The notes: generated by a model from the sequence alone, not told the origin. DNA of 64,000 nucleotides from Torreya grandis (GCA_037957365.1 JARHVA010004229.1:1563001-1627000), one strand, 5' to 3'; numbered from the stretch's first letter, positions 33,860 to 47,015 are shown. A program made the numbers and translations.

Positions 33860-34420
33860 GAGTAGGAATCACACCCAATTCCTACCTTAGATGTTCAAAA
33901 GTAGCCTCTAGAATAGGATTAGTCAAGATATATGTAATCTATGCCTTGATAGAAACAAATTCAAGCTTAATAATTTGTTTACTTACATATTCTCTTAATA
34001 AATGAAACTAGATATGAATGTGTTTGATCATTCAATGCATTATATGATTCTTTGAAACACTTATAAAACTATTTTGATATAAAAAATAGGAATAAGACCA
34101 TCAAACTCCACTTTGTAGTCTCTTAAGGTTTGTCTCATCCACAACACCTAAGTACATCATGAGACTATTGTAATTACTTAACCTCAAAAGTAGATAAATC
34201 CATTTATGGTTGCCTCTTACTTATCCATGAAACTAAGCACTCACCTAAGAAGAAGGCTCCTCCACTAGTGCTCTTTCTATCATCTAGACTCCTATCCCAA
34301 TCTACATCTATATAAGCTACTAGATCAAACTTCTTGATCCTTGGGTACCAAAGCCATACTCCATAGTTCCCTTGAGATACCTAAGTATCATATTAACTAA
34401 TTGTAAATGAATTTACCTAG
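33860..34420 (-). pseudogene. copia RNase H remnant
   Basis: This is the RNase H end of copia pol, which removes the RNA strand during reverse transcription. Clear motifs are AYIDVDWDRSLDDRKSTSGG and the following FFLGECLVSW (about 34227-34320), matching the family pattern of acidic residues followed by DRKSTSG. Further on, KHIHI, a REYV segment, LEFVS and a TFEHLR...ELGVIPT ending are readable at about 34030-33870. Several in-frame stops occur, some replacing expected Arg or Gln codons. It lies directly after the RT in the minus direction and ends about 300 bp before the polypurine tract. It cannot encode a full enzyme. Confidence 0.88.
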
Positions 34421-34599
34421 GATCTTCTTGAAATATTCCCATAAAACCAACTACTTGCATGATGTCAAGTCTAGACGTAGTAGCATATAACAAACCCCCA
34501 ATCATTGATCTATATTTTTTCTTGATTGAATCTTGAAGATTAATCCTCATTTAGATTACATCATGTAACCATAGGTGTACTTAAAACCTTGAAATATTC

Positions 34600-35328
34600 C
34601 ATTTCTAACTTATTTAACATCTATTTTAAATACTTGACCTCTATAATGAATATACCTTTTTTAGATTAACTAATCTGAATCCCAAGAAAGAAGGATAGTT
34701 ATCCAAGTATAGACATTTAAAATTATAACTTCATCACCTATACAAATGCCTTGGTCATATTCTCATTATTTCCACCAAAGATGATATCATCCATATAGAC
34801 CACCATGATTAATTAATGTTCATTTTTAGTCTTGATATATAAGTTACTATCTATAACTACTCTCTTGAAACCTTAGTCTAAAATATACTTGTCTAATATA
34901 ACATACCAATCTCTAAGGGCTTATTTTATACCATAGAGATCCTTCTTCAACTTTCATACATATTCCTTTTTATCATTCAATAGGAAACCCTAAGGTTGAT
35001 CAATGTACACTTATTCCTCAAAGTTTCCATTTAGGAAAGTTGACTTGACATCCATATGGCAAACTTTGAAGCCTTTAAATCTTGCATAGGCAACAAACAT
35101 CCTAATAGCCTCTAACCTTGCTACTAGAGCAAAGGTTTCCTAAAATTCCACTTCTTCTATTTGAGCATATCCCTTGCATTCTAGTATATCATTCTTTCTA
35201 GTGACTTCTCCATTTTCATTTAACTTGTTTGTAAACACCCATTTTGTACCAATTATATTTTTGTCTTTAGTCCTAGGTAATAACTCCCAATTCTCATTAT
35301 TCAAAATTTGATTTAACTCCTCATTCAT
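34600..35328 (-). pseudogene. copia reverse transcriptase remnant
   Basis: This is the RVT_2-type reverse transcriptase that copies element RNA into DNA. It opens with MNEELNQILNNENWELLPR and IIGTKWVFTNKLNENGE, then ECKGYAQIEEVEF and a stop. The frame continues with ETFALVARLEAIRMFVAYAR and HMDVKS, which holds the first catalytic Asp (about 35045). The YMDDIIFGG active site is intact at 34772-34798. Only the first 62 codons are free of stops (35140-35328); beyond that several TAA/TAG codons interrupt. The usual NKARLV segment reads KNDILE here, a further departure. The family is certain; activity is excluded. Confidence 0.93.
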
Positions 35329-35899
35329 GGAATCTATCTAAAACCTATCTTCACTTGCTTATAAATATATTTTAGGTTCAAATTTAGTTAGTAAGGCAAT
35401 ATCCTCTTAATAAACATTACTCATCATTTTCTTCTTGTTTGTATACCTGCATTCTTATTGCCAATGATCTAAGATTTAAGATGATCCTTTTGAATTTTAT
35501 TAGAAATAACTTTTGAGTCCTTTCTCTCCTCAATGTGTTCTTCATCCTCATCTATCTCTATTTCTCCTTCATCATTCTTTCACTAAGAATATAATCTATT
35601 TGTCTCATCAATCTTCACATTTTTACTCTCCACTATATTTTTCAACATCTTATTGTAACATCTATAGGCAATACTAAGTAATGAATATCCCAAAAAATAC
35701 CTTTATTAGACCTTCACTCAGACTTGCCTAAGTCTTCCTCATCTCTCTTGATATAAAACTTAATTCTAAACACCTTAAAAAATTTTGCACTAGGAGGTCT
35801 ACCATTCCATTTTTGATATGGATTCTTATCACTATTGATCCTAATATTTATTATGTTCAAATTGTAAATTGAATTACCCATAGCTTCTTTCTAGTATCC

Positions 35900-36360
35900 A
35901 TTAGACAAATTTTACTTATTCAACATGGTCCTTGCCATTTCTTGAACTATTATGTTCTTTCTTTCAAATACCCCATTCTATTGAGGATTCTAGAAATTGA
36001 GAACTATCTTCTTATTCCATTGACCTCACAAAACTCATTAAATTCATTTTACCAAAAATCTCCTCCTTTGTCAAACTTAAGTGACCTAATCTTCACATTC
36101 ATCTCATTTTCAACCAAATCCTTGAAAGTTTTGAGCTTACCTAGATCTTCTGACTTCTCTTTCAAGAATGCTACCCAAGTCATTCTTGCGAAGTTATCTA
36201 TAAGAAACATAAAGTAGTTATCACATTTAATTATTTGAATCCTTGTAGGACCACATAGATCAGTATGAATTGGTTCTAAAGGTTTAGTAGTAGAGTATTT
36301 TTTAGACTTGAATATCCTCCTAGTCTACTTACCTTGTTGACATGACTTGAAAATAACATT
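35900..36360 (-). pseudogene. copia integrase core remnant
   Basis: This is the integrase catalytic core, which would insert the DNA copy into the genome. KPLEPIHTDLCGPTR (about 36240-36285) carries the first catalytic Asp, and DNYFMFLIDNFARMTWVAFL follows. RSLKFDKGGDFW (about 36060-36090) carries the second. Then come a stop, CEVNGIRR and another stop. At about 35985-35995 a one-base deletion shifts the frame; in the new phase NGVFERKN supplies the third acidic residue and QEMARTMLNK follows. So all three catalytic acidic residues survive, but split across two frames with at least two stops. An overlapping plus-strand open frame at 35942-36217 is its shadow. Confidence 0.9.
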
Positions 36361-36486
36361 TGCATGGTTGTAAATTTTTGTCATGTTCTTCATGGACCCC
36401 TTAGAGCTGATATTGATTATATTGTCAAAGTTTAGGTGACCTAACCTCCTATGCCATATCCAACATTCATCTAACTTTCTCATGAA

Positions 36487-36849
36487 TCACTTTTCTTTTA
36501 TGATCTCATTCAATACATATAGATTTTTTTTAGTTCTCTTGGCTTTGAAATTCAACCTACCTGAGTTTTCTCTCCTTATATCACATCCTTTCTCATGAAA
36601 ATATAGGGTATGTACTTGGGTACAAATTTGAATTACACTCAACAATTTATGGTTTAAGCCATGTACATATAATACATTTTCTATCTTGGTCTTCTCATTA
36701 TTCAAGCTCAAGGCTCCTTTGCCAACTATATTAGAAGATGTGTTATCTCCAAACCTCACTAATCCTATGATACTCTTTTTCAAAGTGATGAATTTTCTAT
36801 TATCCCCTATCATGTGACTTGAATAGCCACTATCTATGTACCACTTCAA
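36487..36849 (-). pseudogene. copia protease and GAG-pre-integrase segment
   Basis: This 120-codon stretch is the longest intact piece of the element. It begins with WYIDSGYSSHMIGD, the aspartic-protease active-site region of copia polyproteins (D-S-G with the usual SSHM), which would cleave the polyprotein. The RFGDNTSSNIVGKGAL and VLYVHGLNHKLLSVIQIC segments follow. The C-terminal half, around GCDIRRENSGRL and KKNLYVLNE, is the pre-integrase region. The residue after the active-site DSG is Tyr where Cys is usual, consistent with a G-to-A change. The zinc knuckle of gag lies about 150 bp upstream in the same direction. Confidence 0.92.
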
Positions 36850-36994
36850 ATATTCATTCTGAGTATGAAAGGTAGTTTAAGGTATCATAGATTCTTCTCC
36901 TCTATATTCCTACTTCTCCTTCAACTTACCCATAAGGTTTACTTTCTTGATCAATTATTTAGTATCAGGACTACATATCTTCTAAACTTGACTA

Positions 36995-37460
36995 GTCTTC
37001 TTCATAAGTCTTATCTTACAATCTCTTCTAATATGTCCTCTTTGGTTATAGTTATAACACATGATTTACTTCTCCATCTATATTCAATAGATCTATGTCC
37101 AAATTGACCACAAGGAAAATAATAAACATTGAAATAGTCTACATACTTTGACTATCTAACCTAATTTGTCTTTTTATAATAATTGGATGATACACCAAAT
37201 CCTTTCTTGGCTTTTTGATGATTTATTTCAAACTTGACCACTTCTACATAGGTTTTTATTCTACCAGCATTAGCACTCCTTTATAGATCATTGACTTTTG
37301 GAAATTGACTCTCCTTAAAATCCTTTTGGTATTCTTTGAAACTAAGACCTATCTTATCATGAGAGGACCTTTGATTATTCAAAATATTATTAATCTTTCT
37401 AGTACTCTCCTCAATTTTTTTAAATGTCTTCATCTTGATTGTATCTAACTTTACTTATGC
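36995..37460 (-). pseudogene. copia gag C-terminal remnant with broken zinc knuckles
   Basis: Only the end of gag remains. At about 37010-37062 the minus strand reads CYNYNQRGHIRRDCK, a CCHC RNA-binding knuckle whose second Cys has become Tyr. Just upstream, FPCGQFGHRSIEYRW looks like another knuckle that has lost its first and last Cys. Further upstream (37310-37460) is a Lys/Glu-rich, probably coiled-coil stretch with INNILNNQRSSHDKIGL, a linker typical of copia gag. The N-terminal capsid-like part should be several hundred bases long, but only about 200 bp separate this remnant from the primer binding site, so it has been deleted. Stops are present. Confidence 0.8.
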
Positions 37461-37658
37461 CTCTAAAAACTTTGCTTTCATTCTAATCTAGGTGCATTCT
37501 TCCATATGATTCTTTTCTTTTGAAAAAAAATTACAATATATTTAAATTAATATGGATAGATCTTCATTGCAATCATAATAAACACTTTCATTATCTCAAT
37601 CCATTTATGTGCTTCAAATATCTCCCTTAGCTTATTAAACCTACATAAGGAATCAGAT

Positions 37659-37670
37659 TTGATACCAATT
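37659..37670 (-). other. primer binding site of the copia element
   Basis: On the minus strand this is TTGGTATCAAAT, starting 3 bp inside the 5' LTR end at 37674. It resembles TTGGTATCAGAG, complementary to the 3' end of initiator methionine tRNA, which primes minus-strand synthesis in most plant copia elements. One G-to-A difference is visible. Its position next to the right-hand LTR fixes the element's orientation as minus. Confidence 0.8.
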
Positions 37671-37673
37671 ATT

Positions 37674-40436
37674 TGAATCATAACCATTGAGAGGGGGGGT
37701 GAATTATTGTATAAAATTTTCTTTTTATTCCACTTATCATTCATTAAGCATTCAAACTAATATAGAGATATAGCAATGTATAATCAACCATTCATATGAG
37801 CATGAAGTAGGAACATAACACACAAACATGAGTTATGTGGGAAACCCTCATGGGAAATAAACCACATTAAAAAAAAATTGGAATAGAATAATATAATAAA
37901 TTAATAAATAATTAGTGAGAAACAAACCCCATAAGGATAGTCAACCCCTCAGTAGTCAAACACCAACTCAACTAAGCCTTTAACAATTACCAAATTATAA
38001 GGAACCACCAACCCCCTAGGTGACACAATACCAAATAAACCACATAGAAACTCTAATAACCTTTGGACACATATTTATCACTCAAATAATTAAAATAACC
38101 TTCTTTTTCTCTTCACTCTATCCTATACCTCTCAAACAACCTATTAGGCCTTCTCATTCAACTAACACTCTTATTAATTAAATAAGGTCATATGACCTTG
38201 ATAATCATCTATAGAATCATTTTTATAACTTCATGAAATATTTAACACACATATTTCATGGTATTAAATCACTATAACTATTTTCCAAACTTCTATTTCA
38301 TTCATTCATCACCTCAATATATTTCCTAGTTTAATTAGCCTATCGAACATTCTTCTTATACTTGACTCTTGCTTTACATACCTTGATCAGACACAAACCT
38401 CAAAATAATTTTATAACCCTTGGAATATATCAATAAACATTTTTCATATGATAAAAACCACTACATAGGTCAGCCACCACTCATAAGGGATAAACACACC
38501 ATTAGGCCTAAAGGATACCTAATGCAAATAGGCCTTCTCAAAGCACATGTTTCACCTTGACCACTTTGGAACATATTAATCCTCAATTAATGGATGAAAC
38601 ACTTAAAAAAACATAAATTATACCATTTATAAGATCATCTTAGGACCCCAACACCATTTACCTCATTTCACATCTTGAACCATACCATTAGGCCTAATCA
38701 TAATTAGGCCTTCTTACTAATACAAAGTATACATTGAATATTTGAAGCATAAACTAAAATTTTCCACATAAAAATATCCAAAAATAACATATAAAAAATA
38801 TAATGACCTCATATTCATCACCATGTTCATTATAATTCACCATATATGGCAAAAGACCTCAAACTAACCACTTCTATATGTTCACTCAAAATTGCAAACA
38901 AGCCTAAAAAACCAATCAAGAACCTTTCAAATTTCACACCTTCATAGGAATTTATCATGAATATAAATAAATTAAAACTAACCTATGATACCTATATAAA
39001 AACTTCTTGTGCATTATATTATTCAACTCTAATAAAATCACCTCATTCTCATTTCTACTAGATGACTGCTCAAAATTGTCAAAAATGTCAAAACATAGTC
39101 ATGAAAATAATGACTTAAAACACCCATAGAATCACTATCATGAATTTTAAATGGGTATATATGATCCTTAATAATCCTAAAATCAACTTAAAATAAATAT
39201 ATTATAGTATTAAATATAAATATTAGTATCACAAACCAATCTTATGGCTTCACTATACAGAGACCTCACTGTGTTAGACAAGTATGTTTGAGAGCAACTT
39301 TATGCCATACACAAACATATCTAAATATTATATATAATATGGATATGTGTTACATTTAATTAAAAAAAAACTAGTGAAATTATATCCATCCATAATCCAT
39401 GTCAACACATCCCTAATCTCATTCCCACTTCTTTCTAGTTTTTCTCACTCTCTACCTCACTAGGTGTTTAAGCGATAGGTCAACTTCCATGACTAGTTTA
39501 GAATATTTTAAATATATAAAATAATTAGAAACTACCATGGAAATAATAGTTACAAATATTCAACCTCCATCCACCTAGAAACTTTGACATAATCAACTCT
39601 TTATGCTATAGCTAATTTCCTAAACTCATCTTATAGACCAATGCCACTTGCAGGTATCTAGGATAGTATTATATATTATTCAATAATAAAACAAATACAT
39701 ATAATTCATTATAATAAATTTATATACATATCTTCCATATCAGGTCATTGTTAAGATTTTAGGAGGGTTTAAACTACCTTCCACTCTTAACAATCATTCA
39801 TAAAGATTAGGTCCTCAACCTAGAAACTAATTCCTATAAATTTGAGATAGGACCCTTACCTAACTACCATGAAATATTTGTATCCTCATGTAAAAAGTTC
39901 CACATGTCAACAAGCACAATAGAAACCTTATTTGGTATGTAACACCTCATTCTATCACTTGAGAGACCATAACTTCACTGTTTATTTTTTTTCCTTCAAT
40001 GCAATACCTAAAACTTCATGATCACTCTTTAAACAATCTCTAAAACCTTTGTCAAAGCTCACATGATCCCTATAACCTTGTAAATTGAACTTCACTCCTC
40101 ATTAGGCCACACTTGATCTCTTTACACATTAGGCCTATACTTGCAAGCCACATTTAGACATTGAACACACCTTGAAACCTCTTGAATTGCTCTCAACACC
40201 TCATAATAATGTCATTAAACCTCATACCATGATCACACACTACCAATATTATTCTTAAAAGCCTCAGACTTCTCACCTCGACATGGAACCAAGCCTATAC
40301 ATTCACACTATCTTTTTCAAATATATGACTAATGAAATCAACCTCAAGAACATCAAATATAACTTAAAATGACATAAATTACACTTTCATGGCATCAATT
40401 ACAACTCCATGCATAACTTAGAACGCATTATCAACA
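37674..40436 (-). repeat. copia 5' LTR (right copy)
   Basis: About 2.76 kb, beginning TGAATCATAACC and ending TATCAACA on the plus strand. It is the direct-repeat partner of 30751-33549. It retains the GAGAGGGGGGGTGAATTA run near its start, a stretch common at this end of plant copia LTRs and shortened in the other copy. A 65-codon minus-strand frame (37547-37744) crosses its border and is not a gene. Confidence 0.9.
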
Positions 40437-43296
40437 AAACATATGGAGAGAGTGATGCTTTCCTCTTACCTATGGGAGGTAATTAAGGCTTATAGTATTC
40501 CTTCTACCCTTAGGTAGTTTTTTTAGCCAAATAACATTGTAATGTGATTTTTTTTTTATTATTGTGACCTAATTTATTTTAATTTAGTTTAATTTTTATG
40601 TTGTTTTCTAAAACCAACACTTTGTTCTCTTGGATCTAAATTTCTTTTACACATATATTTTATTGGATTTGAATTATTTTGATTGAAATATCAATTTTTA
40701 TATTATGACTATTTGAATCTCAATTTACTACATAATTGAGATGATTTTTTGATATTTAGTATTTATTTTAAAATATTTATTTAAGGATTTTTGGCATTTG
40801 ATTTAGTTATTGGATTGTGTTGGTGAGGTTTCTTCTCTTCTATGTTTGAATGTTAGTATCATGAATATTGTGATGTGAACATTGTACACCAATTTCATAT
40901 ATTGGGAATACAAACTATCTTGTAATATATATAGGGTGTGATGAGATATATTATGTGGTCAAGCCTTGATACATCCTCCTACCCATTCGACATGATGGTT
41001 TCATAAAGGATTTAGCTAAAGCACTTGATATCCTATTTTTGGGAGGTCTAAGTAGAATCCTTATTGGGAGGCCCAATGAGGTTATATGATCTTATACATG
41101 ATTTGGATATATCTTATTTTAGTTATTTATTCAGATGTATAATGAATTTATTTGAATAAAAAAATATTTCTAGGTTATTTCAACCTTGATATTACTTAAT
41201 TCAGATGATAGTTGATGTTATTGTTCAACATTACTCAGTATTGAATTATGTAATTATGGTAAGATTGATTACTTGTTATTCACCTTGTTTGTTTACCATG
41301 GGATGAAATAAAGTTTGTTTTATATGATATTATGAAATAATGATAATTTTACACATACCCCTTTACAAGTTTTGATAAAAAAATTATGTGATATCATTTG
41401 ATTTATGATAGATAGTGGTTATTAATATTGGTTAGTGTTGTTGAGTGTTATTCAGTATAACTTAGCCATGGCATGGTACTTAAATTAGTAATTGTACTCT
41501 CACCATGGTATGTAATATATCTTAGTCATTATATTATAATAATATAACATTATTATTGTTGTAAATACTATTTATCAAAATTATACAATGACACAATGAC
41601 TTTGAAAATTTAGTTGGTTGTGGTAGTTTTGGATGAAAGTATAGTGAGACGCTATGGGATATACATAAAGGAAAATGATATTAAATATTGAATTCATAAA
41701 TTTATTATTTCCAAGATAATAAAATTTCACAATAAAAAATGATGTTAATGAGTCTAAAAATTGAATAATAGGAAGCATGGAGAATAACTTAATTGACATA
41801 AAGACATAATTGAAATTGAGGGACTTTGAAACATAATTGCAAATTCTTATTTTTTTTATTGTTGCCTTAAATTTCAGTATCTGTAACCTATTATTACTTT
41901 ATAAGTGTGTTATTTTTCAAACCTTTATGTTTGTTTAGTGCATAGAGGATGATTCTTTTATAAAAGGGGGATTATGTAATATATCATATATTGAACCATG
42001 TGCCCTTGTTTTTGATATATGTTTTCTTAACATGTTGATCCTTAAGATGTGTAGGCATTATAATGTTTTTCCATCCATTATTTTGAAAGATTTATTTGAT
42101 GAAATAAAATTAGAAAAATCTATTTTACTATTTAAATCCTAAACCAAAAAATATTTAGATCCACATAAACCATGAGAAATTTTATAAGGCATTTTATTGG
42201 CAACTTGTGCCTATCCTCTCTAGGAAGGTTAGAGGAGCTATTTTTTAGGCCCTAGTATAGGGTAGGTGAATGTGCTTATGGAGTTTAAATTTTTAAAATG
42301 TAAAATAAATTATTATTGAGTGTAAAATACTTTTTGACTTTATACTAAATGGGTGACTTGGACAAGTAAGCCCACATGGGCTTGTAAGAGATCATGTGAC
42401 TCTTGTAACAAAATTACCATCCCATTTATTGGGATGGGTGAAAAATAATTTATATAAGAAATTTATAATTTATTTCTATTCCCACATGTATTTTTCTTTC
42501 ATGGGTTTATTCTATTAGTGGTGCTTGAGAGTTTTTGGAAGAAGGAACATAGGAAGAGCTTGTTGGAAGATTGAGATGAGAAGATATTTATGATATTTCA
42601 GAGTATGTGATGTGGATTCAAGCCTAACACCTTCATTTTGAAATCATCATCTTGGTTTCAATTCTCTATTTTTAATGTCTCCAATCATTTCTTCCACATC
42701 TTCCAACCCTGAATTCATGAATCTTGCTTGAATATTGTTCATTCTTTAAGATAGATACATAGACTAAAATCTTAATAACTAGTTATAATGATCATATTAG
42801 AGGGATAAAATTACCATAAATATAATAATTTAAATTTTATTTACCCATGTAATCATCAATTTAAATTTTTGACTTATATTCTCAACCTATCTTCGCTTTC
42901 CTTCTTGTTACCTACTTGTTTGTATCTCTTTTCACACACAAATCTAGTAAATTACAACAACCCAAAACACTTCAATAAAATATAATAAATTTTTTTAGTA
43001 CCATTTATATTCATTAATCTCCACCTAATGTTTCAAATCCCAACTCCCATTTAAAATTTATTAACTCTTCACCCTCTTCTCCTAAATAGGTGTCTCTAAA
43101 CCTAAAACCACCCAATAATCATGGATTTAGTACTAGGTCATAAATAACCAACATAAAAAATACATAATAATTTTAAAAATTATAAATAACTTGTTATTAA
43201 AAAGTTTCATTAAATTATAATGTTTTAAAAAAACATTATGGGGGTTACAAGTTAAAAACACTAGGTTAATGTTTAACAAGCCTATATGTGGCTGAG
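40437..43296. other. AT-rich sequence, no gene recognised
   Basis: I find no coding motif here. The stretch 42180-42720 has a G+C-richer part, a TTATATAAGAAA box near 42450 and a GTTGGAAGATTGAGATGAG phrase that recall the promoter and leader part of an LTR, but I found no partner copy. If the orphan element whose 5' end is at 29741 had been split by the copia insertion, its gag would be expected here; I do not see it. Confidence 0.4.
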
Positions 43297-46200
43297 AGAC
43301 TGTAAGATATGTTATTTACAAATTTTAGGTTATTTAAGATATTTTAGGGCCTTATTTAGTTATAAATAAATGTAATAAAACTTATCAAACCATTATTTCT
43401 CCTTGATTATATATAATTAGGCTTTAATGAGTTGTTTCATAGAATTTTGGGTTACATACATGGACTGTGTGATAAATGTTATTGTCTCTTTGAAAATCTA
43501 TTTATAATTTAAAAATATATATTATTATAAAAAAATTTAAGTTATTTATATAATTTATATATATCCTATAATGTTTTTTTTATCATAAACCATAACTACA
43601 ATGCCCCAACATACCAATATTTAGAATTTTATATTGTCTTTCAAGACTGTGTGTCAAAGTTTTTGTGGCCATTTTCACTTATATGTGGAAGTTAATTATT
43701 CCAAGAGGTGATATTATTATTTTGGGTAAATAAAATTTATCTAAATTCTTTTAAACAATTAATAACTTTGGATAGACCTAAAAATTTCTCATCAATATAA
43801 AAATACAATGTTCTGATCACTTTGTAGGACTGTGTAAAAGTCTCAATTAAGGATCACACATGGAGAGATATATAATCATATTAATGTATTAATTATGTAT
43901 TTAAATATATTATCAAACAAAATTTTAAATCCACACTACACTCTCCACCTCTAAACACCATAAGATTACTCTAGGATCCCCTATTCTCAGTTTACTTGAT
44001 TATGTTCACAATAAAGTTCTTAATGTTTGTTAAAAACAAATTGGGCCTATAAATACATATAAATTACATGATAAATATAATTAAATATTTAATAAATTAA
44101 AATTATAGTCATGAATATTCATAACTCATTAAATTAAAAAAATTCACTCTATATTGACCTTAGAACATATATGAAACTAGTCATATATAGACTGTTATAG
44201 AATTTAAGAAAAGTTCTTAAGTATTATTTATTATATTCACATTTTGTATAAACTAAAAACTTATATGGTATTATCCTTACCCTAAAAATAAATTTAAAAT
44301 TTATTAAAAAATTCTTATTATACTAAATATATACACAAACTCCTCTTTTCTTTTCATCTCCCATGTGGGAGTGGTAGTTACAAAGATGTCATTATTTGCT
44401 TACACCATATATATAATACCATATTCACAATAATAGTACCAATTATGAACCATTAATAACATTTTAACAACGTTTATTTAACTAAAGATTCTAAAACATC
44501 ATGATAAGCGTAGTTTCATAGTTTAAATTTTCAAATCATGATTTTGGTGTGAAAATCAAGAAATCTTAGTAACACTTAATCTCAATTTATGTCTTATAAT
44601 GAAGATAACACGGTATAAGGGTTTTTAAAGGACATATAAAACATAGAAAAGACCAAGTATGGTCACATGAAATTCTTAAAGACATTAAAACCCTTTTTTC
44701 AACTTGACATGCTCCACATCATACTCCCTAGGTGGGATAAATTGAGATCCATCTCAAATATGAATTATCTTTATTATTCCTTATTTTCAAATATATATTG
44801 TCCTATTCCTTTAGGATTAAATTACTATTACATCTCTCTTCCTTTTCATTCCTCATCAACTATTTCTTATACCTTTTTCTTCCTATCTTTCCTTGCTCCT
44901 TATTCAGTCATCTTCAAAATCCATGAAACATATAACCTACTATAGTTATTTCTCCACTTCATCTTCTAATAATTATATCTCAATTTTTTCTTCCTCATAA
45001 TCATGATTTACTTCTTCATTGATCATGATTTGTTCAAACACTCTTGACTTGTCTTGTTTTACAACCTTTCCTTTTTCTTCATCCTCGTGCTTAAATGGAT
45101 TAACATAACCCTATTTTTATTTTACCTTTACCAAAATCTACTTGATAACTTATGTATCTAACTCTTCATTACACTTTACCTTCCCACGATAAGTATTCTT
45201 ATTGCCTTGCTCATAATATTCTAATTTTTCCACCCCATGCAATTTCAAACTTGTTTCTTAAACATCATGGCCTTGGCTTTTTTCAACATCAATGATCCTT
45301 ACATGTTGATCTACATTAGTATCTATAACTAGTTATTATTTTTAGGAATTATATATCTCTTCAAGCATCCTTTTTTCTTCTCTCAATGAAACATCATCCA
45401 ACTCTTCTCTCGCTTCATCATTCATAGGGACTATTTGTCTTTTATCTCCTTCATTTGTCACTTTATATCTTATCTAATCTTTACCATTTTAAAAAAAATT
45501 AATTTACACTTTCTCTCATTAGAAACATCATCTTCTAAACTCTACCATTTTACCTGGTTCCCTTGGATTTAATGATAGTTATCAACTCATGACCATCATT
45601 AATCTTTGTCAAAGGCCTAAAATCCATCATCCTACTCTCTCATGATGTTTTAAGAGTTGATCTTGTACTTTATCCTCTTTGGGTGTCAAATTTGAACCTT
45701 TTCCTTGTTTCATGTTAATATTAATTTCATTACATGACTAATATTCAATTTCAAACATTTTTTTAACGATTCAAATGCATCATAATTCAAAACATCCAAA
45801 AAAACTTTTTTACCTTTCATTTCTCTCATTATCTTCTTTTGATAAATTATTCTTGCATTTACCTCTATCCTATTATACTCTTCCTCATCATTTTTGTCTT
45901 GATGACTTGAATCAAAAAAATGTGAATACCTCCTCTTTTACCTTATTTGTTCAACTATCTATTTTTATCATCTCTTATTAATTCTTGATATGATTCCTCC
46001 TCACCATATCTAGTGACACTATTATTTTGCACTTCATTCATGCTCTTGGTTATGCACACTTTATTCTTCATGACTTTGGGCTGATACATGATCATTACTT
46101 CATTTATTATTCTTGACTCATAAGGGTATTCCATATGTTAGTATGCTTTATTCATACCTCAATATTGTATTATCTTACCTATGTTTTTGTTTCATCATGA

Positions 46201-47015
46201 AGACTACTCTTTCAATCTTTATTTGCATGTGTCCTCCACTTTGATTTTCATCTTCAATAATCTCTTTCTTGAATTTTGTATTATTCATCTCATCAATTAT
46301 TTTATTGAGCCACTTTGGCACTATATATCCATAATATATTATACATTCTAAGATATTAACATTGATCTTCTGTATATCAACCTTTATATCAATAATCTCA
46401 TCTTCATATGCATTATCAAAACCAAGATTTAAGATTCTATGTACATACTCAATGACATGATACTTAATAATATTTTTTTCTCATGTCTTCATTTCTTGAA
46501 ATCACATATTTATTATTTTCTTACTTTCTTTTTTCTACTTCAATTCTTTATAAAGCATCATGGAACTCTAATTCATCTTTCATGTATTTATTGGCATGGT
46601 GAAGGTCTTCAATCTCATACTTGTAGGCTTATACAACCTATTTTCTTCCTTTGTAAACTTAAATTGTATCTATGGGTTCTATAATTTCACCATATATTAC
46701 AAATTCCAAGTTAATATTGTTAATCCTTTTCATTAAGTTTCCCATACCTTCATACACACAATTGAACATAGTGTTAGAGCATAGAACAAGAGACCAAAAT
46801 GTCTCCATGAGTGCCTCATTCATGAACTCTCTCTTATTCCTTTTATTTCCATTTCTCAAGTTCTTCTCTTGGCACTTATTTTTTACCTTTCTTTATGTTA
46901 TCTTAAATCAAAACTTTCTTTACCATTCCTACTCCATGTTTCCCACTTGGGAACTCTTAGCTATTCAAGCCACTATAGGAATTTTTTTCTTTATTATTCT
47001 TATTCATGATTATCA
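43297..47015. repeat. 3.7 kb tandem module, copy 1
   Basis: This segment is repeated in direct orientation at 47160-50843, shifted by about 3.82-3.86 kb. Anchors common to both include AGGAGTGGTAGTTACAAAGATGTCAT-type sequence (44366 against 48190), the TTTTGGGTT(A/G)CATA(C/T)ATGG block (43446 against 47298), and CATCATGGCCTTGG (45268 against 49094). The first ~1.6 kb of each copy is non-coding; the rest holds a decayed minus-strand ORF. The copies have diverged substantially with many indels. I do not recognise the module as a known transposon. Confidence 0.85.
44950..46870 (-). pseudogene. unrecognised decayed ORF, copy 1
   Basis: Coding character is inferred because the same minus-strand frame can be followed in both module copies. 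From the N-terminal side: EFMNEALMETFWSLVLCSN and VYEGMGNLMKRINN (46859-46700), then LNLGFDNAYEDEIIDIKVD and YGYIVPKWLNKIIDEMNN (about 46440-46300), then LTPKEDKVQDQLLKHHER (about 45690). Near the end, KGKVVKQDKSRVFEQ and an acidic NEEVNHDYEEEKIEI precede a stop (about 45090-44960). Several in-frame stops and shifts lie between. The charge pattern suggests a long helical, partly coiled-coil protein. It could be an accessory ORF of a retroelement or a host-derived relic; I recognise no family. Confidence 0.55.

Larger units (their letters stand above)
30751..40436 (-). mobile_element. Ty1/copia LTR retrotransposon, full span, inactive
   Basis: The element is read on the minus strand: 5' LTR (40436-37674), primer binding site, truncated gag, protease, integrase, reverse transcriptase, RNase H, polypurine tract, 3' LTR (33549-30751). 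The protease-integrase-RT-RNase H order is what defines Ty1/copia. Total length is 9.7 kb, of which only 4.1 kb is internal, because most of gag is missing. The reading frame is broken by many stops, mostly TAA/TAG at expected glutamine codons, and at least one frameshift. The LTRs have diverged visibly, so the insertion is old. I see no clean 5 bp target-site duplication (AATTC on the left, AAACA on the right). Confidence 0.92.

Noticed and set aside
35942..36217. 91-codon plus-strand ORF
   Set aside because: It is antisense to the copia integrase, whose motifs on the minus strand explain the region.
30746..40441. Target-site duplication flanking the copia element
   Set aside because: AATTC and AAACA share only two of five bases in place; mutation may have erased the duplication, but I cannot claim it.
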